Made by a program: the position numbers and the translations under genes. From NCBI GenBank assembly GCA_011525015.1, contig WTJC01000009.1, positions 7,232-59,841 of the forward strand: a stretch of 52,610 nt of DNA, given 5' to 3'. Each line of letters starts with the position of its first letter. Position 1 is the stretch's first letter. The notes beneath the pieces are model-generated. The model ran no database searches and was not told the DNA's origin. It saw only the letters and a list, made by a program, of their open reading frames with translations. This document shows, piece after piece, positions 39,301 through 47,853 of this stretch. Origin of the DNA: Flavobacteriales bacterium. Lineage in GTDB: Bacteria > Bacteroidota > Bacteroidia > Flavobacteriales > Flavobacteriaceae.

Positions 39301-42300
39301 TGTATTGGGACCCCAATGAAATTAAACTTACCGTCGTTGATAACGGCCAGGAGTTTGAATTCTATACAGGCCCGTTTCCTTTAGGTGCAGATGCAGAAGA
39401 ATTTCATTTACCCTTCTTTTTTGTGATCAACTTGGCTGTTGGTGGAAACTTTACAGACGCCCTTAGCAATAACCAAGTAACCGCAGATTTTCCGGCAAAA
39501 ATGTTGGTGGATTACATTCGAGTGTACAAATGGAATGGCTATGGAGAAGTAGCTACTCAAACAGGAATAATTGCCAATGCCGGACCAGATATCGTCAAAA
39601 AAGACGAAAATGGTGATGGTGTAGAGACCGTTTATCTCGACGGAACTTCAAGTACACATCACTCCGGAGAAATCACCTCATACAGCTGGACAATCGACGG
39701 TGAAGAAGTTGCGAGCACAGCTTCGAGCCAGCTCGAACTTGCCCGTGGAACCTATACCGCTATTTTGACCGTTGCAGATCAAAACGGAAATCAAGCAAGT
39801 GACGAGCTTTTAATTACTGTAAGCAGTGGAGGTTTAGGCCCTGTTGCCAACGCCGGAGAGGATCAGCAAATTGAAGATGATAACGAAGACGATCTGGTCA
39901 CTGTTACTTTAGACGGATCAGGCTCTGAAGCAGTTGCTGCACCATTATCTGCCTATGAATGGTTTGAAAATGAAGTGCTCATAGCCAGTGGAGTCAATCC
40001 TACAATAGAACTATCTACAGGAATACACATCATCACATTAAAAGTCACCGATGAAGATGAGATGTCAGCAACAGACGAAGTGGTCATCACTGTAATAGAT
40101 CCTGATAACGAAGCTCCCACTTCAGTTGCGGGAGAAGATCGCAGCATCAACGATGAAGATGGCGACGACCTTGTTGAAGTTACCTTCGACGGCTCTGCAA
40201 GTTTTGATAACGATGGAACCATAGTGTCCTATGCTTGGCGCATAGATGAAACTCTGGCCTCTGAAGAAGCCTCTTTCGTTTCGACCCTCAGCACTGGGGT
40301 TTACACTGTAGAATTAGTGGTAACCGATAATGATGGAGCTGAAGGATCAAGCAGCTTTACCTTAAGTCTTGTAGACCCGGATAATGCAGCGCCAATAGCT
40401 CGCGCCGGAGATGACCAATTGGTTATTGATACGGATTTAGACGAACTTGAACTGGTCGTTCTAAACGCTTCACTCAGTTCAGACGAAGACGGAAGTATTG
40501 AAGCCTATCGCTGGACTGAAAACGATGAAGTACTAGGTACGGAGGCTAACATAGAAATTGAACTGAATTTGGGTGAACATATTATAACCCTTGAGGTTCA
40601 AGACGACGATGGGATTAGTTCTACTGATCAAATCAGTGTCATTGTCAACCAACGCCCTATAAGTGAAGCCGGAGACGAACAAATCCTAATCGATACCGAT
40701 GGAGATGCGCAAGAAATAGTTACCCTTGACGGATCGCAGAGTTATGATTCAGACGGTACAATTGCCGCTTATCAATGGCAATACAACAATCAAACTATTG
40801 GAAGTGAACAGCAGCTCGACTATGACTTTGCCATAGGAGCTCATGAAGTGACTTTAACGGTTACAGATAACTTTGGAACTACAGCTGAAGATTCAGTCAC
40901 TGTATTTGTTTCAAGAAATTCAAATAATGCTCCAACTGCTAATGCCGGTGATGATCTAGAAGTATATGCAGATCGCAACAGCAATGAGATTAGCTTAACA
41001 CTTGATGGGTCTCAGAGTAGCGATTCGGATGGTTCTATTTACCGCTATGAATGGATTAAAGACAATACCTCTATTGCCTCTACGGCGTCAACTCCTGTTA
41101 CCCTGGGAATAGGAACCCATCAAATCGAACTAAAGGTTACTGATAATGAAGGTGCATCAGCAAGCGATATAATTACAATAACCGTATTATCTAAAACGAA
41201 TCTCGCACTTAATAAATCAGTGACTACCAGTAGTCAAGAAGGAGCCTTTGGCGGAGACCTTGCAGTCGATGGAGACGATCAAACGCGATGGTCTAGTCTA
41301 TTTTCAGATCCTCAATTTATCAGTGTAGATTTAGAAAACATTTACCAAATCAATGAAGTTGTACTGTTGTGGGAAGTTGCCTCTGCGAAAAGCTATGAGA
41401 TTCAAACCTCGATCGACAATAATTCATGGGTCACCATTTACAGTACCGCCAATGCCAATGGTGGAACTGAGGATATAAACCTAAATGGTCAAGGGAGATT
41501 TATACGATTGAATTTATTGAGCAGAAATACAGAATACGGATACAGCTTATTTGAATTTGAAGTTTATGGAGAACTTTCAACTAATCAAGACGAAAACCCA
41601 CCAACAAATTTAAGTGCTAGTGTCGCAGAAGCAGGTTCTACTAACATCAGTTTCAACCTTTCGGCATCTGATGATTCAGGTTCAGTAGTCTACAGCGTGG
41701 TGCAAAACGGCCAAGAACAACTGTTCAGCGGAACCTCGTCTCAACAAATTAGTGCCACTTATACGGGATTAAATCCTGAAACCACCTATAACTTCAGTAT
41801 CAGCGTTAGCGATGTCTACGGAAATACATCAAGTGAAGTAGTCAACCTCAGTGCGACAACCACTGAGAATCAAAATAACTCATGTGCGGGCCAATCTGAT
41901 GTTGCGAGTCAAGGAAATTTTGATATTGGATATACCTATAGTTTTGTTACTGAAGGAAATGATGTTAAGGTCGAATTTGAGTTACTAGACAGCAAAACAG
42001 ACCTGATTGCTTATTTATGGAGGGAGACTCCTTTTAGTGAAAGTCCGATGACAGCGCTTGGAGGTCAAAAATTTACCGCAACCATAGCCAATCAAACACT
42101 GGGCAGCGAAATAAGTTATGCCTGTAAATTTGCCTTTCCTGGAGGTCTTGCCGTAACTGAATACATCAAATACACTGTTGGAGACAACTGTTCATCTGCG
42201 TCAGATGACGATGATAATGATGGGGTTCCAAATGGTGAAGATCTATGTCCAAATACCCCTGCGGGAGCAGAAGTAGACTTTAACGGCTGTGAAGTGTTCA

Positions 42301-43013
42301 CCCTTCCTGCCGACACCTTTGTGATTAAATCTAGCTCGGTGACCTGTATCGGAGAATCCAACGGAAGCATTCGTATTGAAGCTACGAACTCTAATTATTC
42401 ATATACTTATAGTATTAACGATGAAAGTGCGCAGCCTTTAAGCGGCGATACGACCCTTATTGAAAACTTATCCCCTGCGACCTATTCGGTTTGCTTAGGT
42501 GTGGAAGGACAACCGGATTATATGCGTTGTTATACGGTTACTATTGAAGAACCTCTACCTCTTCAAGTTTCTTCAAAATTAAATGAGGATTTAAATGGCT
42601 TAGATCTGGAAGTATCAGGACCATCTTCTTATCAAGTTGAGCTCAATGGCGAGAAGTTTACCTCCTTTGACACTCGACTCAGCCTTAAGCTAAACAAAGG
42701 GCTGAATCGCATAAAAATTTACACCGACCTGGATTGTCAGGGTGTTTATTACGAGGAATTGTTTGTTTCTGAAAAAGTGGTACTCTTCCCAAATCCAGCA
42801 ACAGAAGAAGTAAATATTTTTGTTGCAGGATCAGACCAAGAGGTTAAGGTCAGAATTAATTCAATCGTTGGGCAAAGTTTGTACGACCAAACGAAAGAAG
42901 TGCCTTTTAATCGTGTCATCAACTTGAATTTGGGATTATTCAAAGAAGGAATTTATTTGATTCGAATTTCAGGAGAAACGGTGGAGCAAACGCAGAAGCT
43001 CATCATTAAATAG
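36390..43013 (+). CDS. Giant T9SS-secreted protein with three GH16 domains, PKD repeats, F5/8C and FN3
   Basis: This 2207-residue protein has a signal peptide (to about residue 29). The module order is GH16-1 (about 30-312), PKD, GH16-2 (397-682), PKD, GH16-3 (771-1057), then six PKD-type repeats (about 1058-1605) rich in Asp (DxDGDD), an F5/8C discoidin domain (1604-1730), FN3 (1735-1830), a Cys-framed domain (1832-1935), a calcium-type DDDDNDGVPNGEDLCPNTP loop (1939-1970), and a C-terminal T9SS sorting domain (2132-2207, starting LFPNPA). All three GH16 copies keep ExDxxE: Glu153, Glu524 and Glu895 begin EMDMME or EIDMME. GH16 enzymes of this type cut beta-1,3/1,4-glucans such as laminarin. 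The copies repeat at a regular 371-residue step. Confidence 0.92.
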   Translation: MFDSALGRNFLLKLPILFAFCLTSFLKAQVGQTLWEENFNSFDTAIWNVDLGDGCPDLCGWGNDELQTYQNENVSIEEIPGEPGNFALVLEAKKDNQNNFTSGRVTTKNNLGVKYGMIETRIKVPDNLSKGLWPAAWLLGTNIESDGWPFSGEMDMMEMGHNSAFRAEQEFGFANENNLVGANLIFYDTEACSDQNPTCAASIAFDKYYNQPYYNSSNLTDRFLTYRLYWDENYIRFTVEDRGIVQNLYTGPFPIGDRSSAFTKPFYLLLNLAVGGTFTDALNASQVTADFPAKMYVDYIKIKKWNGRGEVFTPEKIMANAGANKQVAVGESIQLNASGSYGPISSYQWSYKGGEVLSNNSSHELTLSAGTYEFELQITDDEGNTDSDTVKITVGNSEIGAVIWEDNFDSFDENNWNVSIGDGCDEGICGWGNEELQSYQEENVYIEEIEGEPGNFALVLEAKNESVGDLNFTSGKVTTENKVAIQQGVVEVRMKAPDVQDGLWPAAWLLGINHRQVDWPYCGEIDMMEMGHAQSTRQADDYFGPANNFVGANLIWYASGACEPDNPSCAASIAFDKNYSTPYTTSSPLNNRFVTYRMYWSDEQIRLTVVDGSAEYDLYTNPFPISPNEDAFKKPFYFILNLAVGGNFTGQLTDNDISAPLPGKLLIDYVRVKKWKGQGEVSFSQGPLLANAGDEIVLEDLDKNGVESVTLDASSSYGPIASYEWSENNVVLSQEQTANVELSSGIHNIKLLIRDEFGNESEDFVKVDVREILWEENFNEFNTDVWEAEIGDGCDQGLCGWGNDELQSYKQENVYIDAIPGEANNNALVIEAKVENDNQSAFTSARVKSQDQLTLKYGLVETRIKVPDDLSTGLWPAFWLLGNNISEVGWPRSGEIDMMEMGYKQQSLRDEGFENVTENEVVGGNIIFYSDEACTGENPDCAASISFDKYYSKPYRSSSNTLTDRFLTYRMYWDPNEIKLTVVDNGQEFEFYTGPFPLGADAEEFHLPFFFVINLAVGGNFTDALSNNQVTADFPAKMLVDYIRVYKWNGYGEVATQTGIIANAGPDIVKKDENGDGVETVYLDGTSSTHHSGEITSYSWTIDGEEVASTASSQLELARGTYTAILTVADQNGNQASDELLITVSSGGLGPVANAGEDQQIEDDNEDDLVTVTLDGSGSEAVAAPLSAYEWFENEVLIASGVNPTIELSTGIHIITLKVTDEDEMSATDEVVITVIDPDNEAPTSVAGEDRSINDEDGDDLVEVTFDGSASFDNDGTIVSYAWRIDETLASEEASFVSTLSTGVYTVELVVTDNDGAEGSSSFTLSLVDPDNAAPIARAGDDQLVIDTDLDELELVVLNASLSSDEDGSIEAYRWTENDEVLGTEANIEIELNLGEHIITLEVQDDDGISSTDQISVIVNQRPISEAGDEQILIDTDGDAQEIVTLDGSQSYDSDGTIAAYQWQYNNQTIGSEQQLDYDFAIGAHEVTLTVTDNFGTTAEDSVTVFVSRNSNNAPTANAGDDLEVYADRNSNEISLTLDGSQSSDSDGSIYRYEWIKDNTSIASTASTPVTLGIGTHQIELKVTDNEGASASDIITITVLSKTNLALNKSVTTSSQEGAFGGDLAVDGDDQTRWSSLFSDPQFISVDLENIYQINEVVLLWEVASAKSYEIQTSIDNNSWVTIYSTANANGGTEDINLNGQGRFIRLNLLSRNTEYGYSLFEFEVYGELSTNQDENPPTNLSASVAEAGSTNISFNLSASDDSGSVVYSVVQNGQEQLFSGTSSQQISATYTGLNPETTYNFSISVSDVYGNTSSEVVNLSATTTENQNNSCAGQSDVASQGNFDIGYTYSFVTEGNDVKVEFELLDSKTDLIAYLWRETPFSESPMTALGGQKFTATIANQTLGSEISYACKFAFPGGLAVTEYIKYTVGDNCSSASDDDDNDGVPNGEDLCPNTPAGAEVDFNGCEVFTLPADTFVIKSSSVTCIGESNGSIRIEATNSNYSYTYSINDESAQPLSGDTTLIENLSPATYSVCLGVEGQPDYMRCYTVTIEEPLPLQVSSKLNEDLNGLDLEVSGPSSYQVELNGEKFTSFDTRLSLKLNKGLNRIKIYTDLDCQGVYYEELFVSEKVVLFPNPATEEVNIFVAGSDQEVKVRINSIVGQSLYDQTKEVPFNRVINLNLGLFKEGIYLIRISGETVEQTQKLIIK

Positions 43014-43078
43014 TGGAGTAAAAAACACAATTTTTTTGTTGCAAATTAAAATTATTACATTTAATTACAATAATAAAC

Positions 43079-43540
43079 ATGCCTATGCGATTCTTTAGTT
43101 TACTAGCTTTTGCCTTGTTCAGTTGTCTTTGCAGCGCTCAAGATTTATCCCAAGACAAGATTGACGCCATGATGCAAAAGTATAGCGACGCCTGGTCTGA
43201 TGCCGACGCTACATTAATTAGCAATTCGATTTACAGCACGCCTTTCTCTGTTTACACCGATCACAAAACAGTACTTAACACCAAAGACGAGGTCTATCAA
43301 TGGTTGATCAACGCCTTTAAACAATTAGAAGAAAACAAGTACTCCCATTCAAAGGTAATTGAAGTAACGACCTTGGAGAACGATCAGTCCAAAGCCATTA
43401 TTAAAATGAGCTTTACTCGATACCTGAAGTCAGGAGCTGTTATGGGAGCTAAAGAGCGACATGCCTATTACATCATAACTGCAGTAGATGGAAAACCAAT
43501 GATCTCTGCCCTATTAGGATTTACTCCTATATCAGAATAA
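43079..43540 (+). CDS. Exported NTF2-like protein
   Basis: This 153-residue protein has a signal peptide (MPMRFFSLLAFALFSCLCSAQ, cut after AQ). The mature part has an NTF2-like pattern: a first helix with IDAMMQKYSDAWSDADATLISNSIY, strands FSVYTDHKTVLNT, then KVIEVTTLENDQSKAIIKMSFTRYLKSG and AYYIITAVDGKPMISALLGF. It resembles SnoaL-like domains without clear catalytic residues. It follows the GH16 gene by 65 bp with an AT-rich gap and is convergent with the esterase gene (5 bp). Confidence 0.75.
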   Translation: MPMRFFSLLAFALFSCLCSAQDLSQDKIDAMMQKYSDAWSDADATLISNSIYSTPFSVYTDHKTVLNTKDEVYQWLINAFKQLEENKYSHSKVIEVTTLENDQSKAIIKMSFTRYLKSGAVMGAKERHAYYIITAVDGKPMISALLGFTPISE

Positions 43541-43545
43541 AGACT

Positions 43546-45273
43546 TTATAACCCCCAGTTTTTCAATCGGTGATTTCTTGGAGCCGTTGATTTTAGTCTT
43601 TTTTGAATCTTTTCGAGATACATGGTATTGTATCGTAATCTCGAGATGTAATTGGGGTTTTCTTGATCTCCATTCCAGCAGTGCTCAGCCATATCGCCGT
43701 AATCAACCTCTCCGTTGTAGTAAGGGTCCGTGGTGCTCTCTAAAAACTCCTCGGTCAATACTACTGCATTGTTGAGGTAATAATTATCCATATCACCGCA
43801 GTACAAATGCACTTTCCCTTCGAGATCTTCTCCGATAGAAGCCCAGTCTCGTTTCATGATATGACTCAAATCGTAATTCTCTCTCCAATATTCAGCGACT
43901 TCTCTATCAATCTCTCCGGTCTCTTTGTTCCAAATAGGCTTAGGGTATCCGTCTTCACCTGCGGGAGAGTAAACGGCTTGCCAAATATCCCACTGATCTC
44001 CAGAGCGACCCTTGCTACCCAAGGCCATTTCTCTTCGATTCATCTGTCTTAGCGAAGATTGAATGAGCCCTTTTCCGTCTCGTCTTCCCGGACGAAGTGT
44101 TTTTTTGAATGCTCCTTCACTGTAGTAGGCATTTTCATCTTCGTATAAATTGACCACAGTATAGGCTCTAAAATCAATAGGATCTGGGCAGGCCGCAAAG
44201 CATCCATTGTATTCTTTAGGATAAAATACTTGAACGGCTAAGGCTTCCCATCCACCCGTAGAACCACCGTATAGGAATCGACCCCAACCTTCTCCAACTC
44301 CGTTAAACATGGCCTCTACATGAGGGATTAATTCATAGGTTATCGCGTCTCCATAAGGGCCAAGATTAGCTGAATTAACGGCATAAGAATCGTCGTAATA
44401 CGGATTTTGGTGCTGAATTTCTATGGCGATAAATCTCGGAAAATCGTCAGAAACCCATTGCTGGTATAAGTCATGCGCTTCTTTTTGTTGAATGTATTCA
44501 TAACCTGTTATACCAAACCTGGCATTATACACATCGTCATTTTCGGGAGCTGTTGGGGGCTCTGGTCTAAACCCTCCAAAAGTCTTTGGAAAGTGTCCGT
44601 GAAAGACCATTAAAGGGTACTGGGTCGCCGCGTCTTTATCGAATCCATGAGGTACAAGAACATTGGCCTGTAAATACATAGGTCTACCCCAAAAGGCGGT
44701 CAACATTTCACTTTGAATACGAATGTGCTTGATGTATTCTGAGTCTGCAACCGGTGTTATCGGGGGAATTTCTTCTGAAATATGTAGCTGTACTTTTTTG
44801 GTATTTGCTGTGATTTCTATCCACTGTGGTGCGCTGTAAATATTTTTGGGACTCGTGTTCCAATGCTGCCCTTCTCCCTGATCCATGGGTAATTGAACAC
44901 TGTGCCCGTTGGCCAATTCAAAGGTGTCGTACTTGTGCAGTAAGGCTTGAACGTAATACCTTCCCGCCTTTAATTCTTTTAAATTTTCTAATGGATAAAT
45001 GGCCTGATTTCCACCTACCAATTCAGGAGTTTCTGCCTCCCAATTGGATACATCTTTACCAATTACAATTCCAGTATCGTCATTGTCATTGATTTGAAAT
45101 CGAGGTTCGCTTCGGTCTGAAGAGCTGACTAAAACAAGTAATCTACCGTCAAAAGCAGACGAAGCTAAACTCGCGTCATAAGTCACTTCAAATTGAAGTT
45201 CATTTGAAGAAGAACATGAGGCAAAAATTAAAAAAAGAAACAAGGAAGTGGTAAGGCGAATACAAGTGTTCAT
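43546..45273 (-). CDS. Esterase-like lipoprotein (putative esterase/alpha-beta hydrolase)
   Basis: This 575-residue lipoprotein (signal MNTCIRLTTSLFLFLIFASC, Cys20) has an N-terminal strand-rich domain (about 25-185) and a C-terminal alpha/beta hydrolase domain. RPMYLQANVLVPHGF and YPLMVFHGHFP open the hydrolase. LYGGSTGGWEALAVQVFYPKEYNG carries the nucleophile in GGSTGG, and VHLYCGDMDNYYLNN and GDMAEHCWN supply a probable Asp and His. It resembles the esterase D/putative esterase family that removes acyl or phenolic groups from glycans. The nearby GH16 and sulfatase genes fit a polysaccharide-trimming role, by inference. Confidence 0.75.
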   Translation of the reverse strand: MNTCIRLTTSLFLFLIFASCSSSNELQFEVTYDASLASSAFDGRLLVLVSSSDRSEPRFQINDNDDTGIVIGKDVSNWEAETPELVGGNQAIYPLENLKELKAGRYYVQALLHKYDTFELANGHSVQLPMDQGEGQHWNTSPKNIYSAPQWIEITANTKKVQLHISEEIPPITPVADSEYIKHIRIQSEMLTAFWGRPMYLQANVLVPHGFDKDAATQYPLMVFHGHFPKTFGGFRPEPPTAPENDDVYNARFGITGYEYIQQKEAHDLYQQWVSDDFPRFIAIEIQHQNPYYDDSYAVNSANLGPYGDAITYELIPHVEAMFNGVGEGWGRFLYGGSTGGWEALAVQVFYPKEYNGCFAACPDPIDFRAYTVVNLYEDENAYYSEGAFKKTLRPGRRDGKGLIQSSLRQMNRREMALGSKGRSGDQWDIWQAVYSPAGEDGYPKPIWNKETGEIDREVAEYWRENYDLSHIMKRDWASIGEDLEGKVHLYCGDMDNYYLNNAVVLTEEFLESTTDPYYNGEVDYGDMAEHCWNGDQENPNYISRLRYNTMYLEKIQKRLKSTAPRNHRLKNWGL

Positions 45274-45330
45274 AACCGTATATATTTAATATCTTCATTT
45301 TAAAAATAACACATAAATTTTTGGCCACAG

Positions 45331-45810
45331 ATGATTCGAAAAGCAGAAGTATCCGATGCGGCAGAAATCGCTTCAATTTATAATTACTACATCTTGAATT
45401 CCAGCTATACTTTCGAAGAGGTTGAACTTAGCCCCGAAGAGATGGGTCAGCGCATAAATATTCATCCCAAAATGACTTGGTGGGTGTTTGAAGAAAACCA
45501 AAAGATTCTCGCTTATGCCTTTGCTGCCAAATGGAAACCGCGATCAGCCTATAAAAACACAGTTGAAGTAAGCATCTATGTAGATAAAGACCAGCACTCT
45601 AAAGGAATTGGTCTTGCTCTCTACACCCATCTTCTCGAAGCTGTTCGACAAGAAAGGTTTCATGCTGTATTGGCCGGTATTGCACTACCCAATGAACAAA
45701 GTGTCAAGTTTCACCAAAAATTGGGATTCAAAAAAGTGGGGCAACTTCGAGAGGTCGGCTTCAAATTCAACCGATGGATTGACGTGAGTTATTGGGAACT
45801 CTTGTTTTGA
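45331..45810 (+). CDS. GNAT acetyltransferase, phosphinothricin acetyltransferase-like
   Basis: This 159-residue cytosolic N-acetyltransferase matches the Pat group: MIRKAEVSDAAEIASIYNYYI, FEEVELSPEEMGQRI, and the acetyl-CoA loop VEVSIYVDKDQHSKGIGLALYTHLLEA, then LAGIALPNEQSVKFHQKLGFKKVGQLREVGFKF. Relatives acetylate phosphinothricin, methionine sulfoximine or similar amino-acid analogues. The native substrate is unknown. Its 3' end overlaps the convergent gene at 45789 by 22 bp. Confidence 0.88.
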   Translation: MIRKAEVSDAAEIASIYNYYILNSSYTFEEVELSPEEMGQRINIHPKMTWWVFEENQKILAYAFAAKWKPRSAYKNTVEVSIYVDKDQHSKGIGLALYTHLLEAVRQERFHAVLAGIALPNEQSVKFHQKLGFKKVGQLREVGFKFNRWIDVSYWELLF

Positions 45811-46334
45811 CCTTCTTTAGAATTTTCCTCTTTAGTGAAAACATTGAAGAGCTCTTCTAGCTCTGTTTCTTCTTCTGAGGCTATTATTTCTTCTACAAAA
45901 TTTTGCCAATCCTGGGTGTACATTGATTTTCTTTGATTCCACCAATAATAAAAGCCCGGTTGTTGCAGACCGCTGTATACGGCCATTGAAATGGTCTTTC
46001 TTAAATTTTCATCTAATACACCCTGACGCTCCAAATAAAGTGCATTTTGCAGATGTAAATTGAGCGAATGTAAGCGCATGATGGCTTGAAACTTTTCAGT
46101 TTGACTTACCGATTCTGGATCGGCTAAAAACGTCAAAAATGATTCGGTTTCTTCAGTATTTTCAAAAAAGGAGTTGTACCAATCGGCTATATTGGCATTC
46201 ACTGAATTGGCGGTCGAGGTCTTTAGGGCTAGAGAGTTGTTTTCGTATTGCACTGAGACTAAAAACAAACTGATGACAATTCCTAAGGAACCTACAATTT
46301 CTGCAACTTTAGATAAACGATCTAAAAATTTCAT
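45789..46334 (-). CDS. One-TM protein of unknown function, tandem copy 1
   Basis: This 181-residue protein has an N-terminal helix (LSKVAEIVGSLGIVISLFLVSVQY, about residues 6-30) and a helical exterior. ENNSLALKTSTANSVNANIADWYNSFF and a C-terminal GFYYWWNQRKSMYTQDWQNFVEEI place it in a widespread marine-bacterial family with one TM helix, an N-A-T-rich collar and a YSxxF motif, for which I know no function. It is about 90 percent identical to the next gene over the first 152 residues. Its tail is longer and acidic, then NKSSQ. Confidence 0.7.
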   Translation of the reverse strand: MKFLDRLSKVAEIVGSLGIVISLFLVSVQYENNSLALKTSTANSVNANIADWYNSFFENTEETESFLTFLADPESVSQTEKFQAIMRLHSLNLHLQNALYLERQGVLDENLRKTISMAVYSGLQQPGFYYWWNQRKSMYTQDWQNFVEEIIASEEETELEELFNVFTKEENSKEGQNKSSQ

Positions 46335-46359
46335 TGGAGTACTGTTTTTGATTTGCTAC

Positions 46360-46420
46360 TAAATTTAAAACTTCCAATGAACAACTGACAAAGCATCAGT
46401 TTATACGATAAAACTGACAG
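46360..46420 (-). promoter_or_regulatory. Upstream region of copy 1: TAAATTTA box and hairpin
   Basis: A palindromic TAAATTTA (46360-46367) lies 25 bp before the ATG, and a hairpin TCAGTTTAT..ATAAAACTGA (46396-46417) lies farther upstream. Both have clear counterparts before copy 2 (47068-47075 and 47099-47130), so the upstream region was duplicated with the gene. The box may be a -7 element. Confidence 0.4.
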
Positions 46421-46517
46421 GTAAACGTCTGATTTACACGATTATTTATCCTTTAAAACTGTAATCCTCTTTACACCGACGGGTTGAGGCGAGCTGCTTG
46501 GAACGCTAATTTTAACT

Positions 46518-47039
46518 TTATTCAGAGTTGTTTTCTTCAGCGGAGGCATCAAAAAGCTCTTCTAGCTCTGTATGCTTCTGAGAAGCTATAATATCTTCTA
46601 CAAAGATTTGCCATTCCTCAGTGTACATCGATTTTCTTTGATCCCAAAAAAAGTAAAATCCAGGCTGTTTTAATCCACTGTATACGGCCATTGAAATGGT
46701 CTTTCTTAAATTCTCATCTAAGACGCCCTGTCGCTCCAAGTAAAGCGCGTTCTGCAGATGTAAATTGAGCGAATGCAAACGCATGATGGATTGAAATTTT
46801 TCAGTTTGACTCACTGAATCTGGATCGGCTAAAAACTTTAAAAATGATTCGGTTTCTTGAGTGTTTTCAAAGAAGGAGTTGTACCAATCGGCAATGTTAG
46901 CGTTTACCGAATTAGCCGTTGAAGTCTCTAAAGCCAAAGAATTGTTTTTGTATTGAACTGAAACCAAAAATAAACTGATCACAATCCCTAAGGAGCCTAC
47001 AATTTCCGCAACTTTAGATAAGCGATCTAAAAAATTCAT
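46518..47039 (-). CDS. One-TM protein of unknown function, tandem copy 2
   Basis: This 173-residue paralogue of the preceding entry has the same TM helix and collar (ENTQETESFLKFLADPDSVSQTEKF) and the same YSGLKQPGFYFFWDQRKSMYTEEW segment. Fifteen or so substitutions in the first 152 residues are mostly conservative, and codons differ silently at many places, so both copies look selected. It lies 183 bp upstream of copy 1. Confidence 0.7.
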   Translation of the reverse strand: MNFLDRLSKVAEIVGSLGIVISLFLVSVQYKNNSLALETSTANSVNANIADWYNSFFENTQETESFLKFLADPDSVSQTEKFQSIMRLHSLNLHLQNALYLERQGVLDENLRKTISMAVYSGLKQPGFYFFWDQRKSMYTEEWQIFVEDIIASQKHTELEELFDASAEENNSE

Positions 47040-47067
47040 AGGGGCGCTGTTTTGACTTGTTATTGGT

Positions 47068-47075
47068 TAAATTTA
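47068..47075 (-). promoter_or_regulatory. Possible -7 box TAAATTTA of copy 2
   Basis: TAAATTTA lies 28 bp before the ATG at 47039 and is conserved in sequence and place before copy 1. A TTTG on the minus strand (47094-47097) stands 18 bp upstream, which is a plausible -33 element. Confidence 0.35.
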
Positions 47076-47094
47076 AAATATCCTATGCACAAAC

Positions 47095-47130
47095 AAAAAA
47101 CCATCAGCTTATGAAAGAAAACTGATGGTT
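47095..47130 (-). terminator. Intrinsic terminator of the exported DinB gene
   Basis: On the minus strand, AACCATCAG (47122-47130) pairs with CTGATGGTT (47099-47107) as a 9-bp stem with a 14-bp loop, followed by TTTTTT. It ends the gene at 47153-47728. A degenerate relative lies before copy 1 (46396-46417). Confidence 0.75.
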
Positions 47131-47152
47131 CAATATGCTTGTAGTCTAAAAT

Positions 47153-47728
47153 TTACATCATTGTTTTTCCTGTAAATACATTGACGCCTTGTGGCAGTGG
47201 ATTACCACTTGCACGTCTTAACATCACGACCTGACCGGTGTGCCATAAAGCATCTGAAAGAGGTCCGTTAATTGCATGCCAAAATGGAAAGACCATGTCT
47301 TGTCCATTGTAATTGAATTTAATGGGCATATTTGCAAAGTCAGGGTTTTCTGCTAACATTTCTTGCATTTTTTTCAGATTCATCAATGTGCCACTTCGAA
47401 GTTCTTCGAAAGTCATAGGGTCCTGTGAGAAATCGTATTGCTTTCCTTCAAAGGCGTGAATAACCATTTCAGTTAATCCGTATATGTGTTCAATGGCATT
47501 CATAGAAGATCTTCCAGATTCACTTGGCTTATAGCTCAGGTCATTTTCTGTTAAAGATTCTGTGGCCCAGTAAAATCGATATCCCAAGCCTTCTACCATT
47601 CTTGAGAGTACGGTATGAGCTGTAAATTCATCTTGATATGGTCCTATTTCTGCATATGGAAGCTCTTGTTGTTGTGCATTCATAGTCATTGTGATTAGCG
47701 CAAAAAGCAATACGTATACATTTTTCAT
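47153..47728 (-). CDS. Exported DinB family protein
   Basis: This 191-residue protein has a signal peptide (MKNVYVLLFALITMTMNAQQ) and a DinB four-helix bundle: VLSRMVEGLGYRFYWATESL, NAIEHIYGLTEMVIHAFEG (His ligand), and ALWHTGQVVMLRRASGNP (His ligand, the family's closing helix). Periplasmic location is unusual for DinB, but exported forms are common in Flavobacteriia. It is monocistronic, with a leader box 16 bp before the ATG and its own terminator. Confidence 0.85.
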   Translation of the reverse strand: MKNVYVLLFALITMTMNAQQQELPYAEIGPYQDEFTAHTVLSRMVEGLGYRFYWATESLTENDLSYKPSESGRSSMNAIEHIYGLTEMVIHAFEGKQYDFSQDPMTFEELRSGTLMNLKKMQEMLAENPDFANMPIKFNYNGQDMVFPFWHAINGPLSDALWHTGQVVMLRRASGNPLPQGVNVFTGKTMM

Positions 47729-47744
47729 ATTAGGTATTTTTATG

Positions 47745-47760
47745 GTGTTTTACAATTTAA
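47745..47760 (-). promoter_or_regulatory. Leader motif TTAAATTGTAAAACAC before the exported DinB gene
   Basis: This 16-mer, read on the minus strand, is identical to that before the cyclase gene (8923-8938) and sits 16 bp before the ATG, against 15 bp there. It is probably a core promoter element. Confidence 0.4.
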
Positions 47761-47853
47761 AAATAAAATAATAATCTGTTTTACGGCCTAAGTCTGCTGA
47801 AAAGATGAATTTAATTTTGAGTTCAATGTAACAATTCGTTTATGCTGAGGTCT

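Noticed and set aside
39953-40222. Antisense open frames within the GH16/PKD gene
   Set aside because: They are low-complexity Ser/Thr/Val-rich shadows of the Asp-rich PKD repeats, with no start context or homology.
43035-43063. TTTG-N17-TACATTTA as promoter of the exported NTF2-like gene
   Set aside because: The last base of the -7 box is wrong, the spacing is short, and in such AT-rich DNA this match is easily fortuitous.
32341-43540. Classical polysaccharide utilisation locus
   Set aside because: No SusC/SusD pair, sigma/anti-sigma or hybrid two-component regulator lies near the GH16 and six-hairpin glycosidase genes, so the term is not supported.
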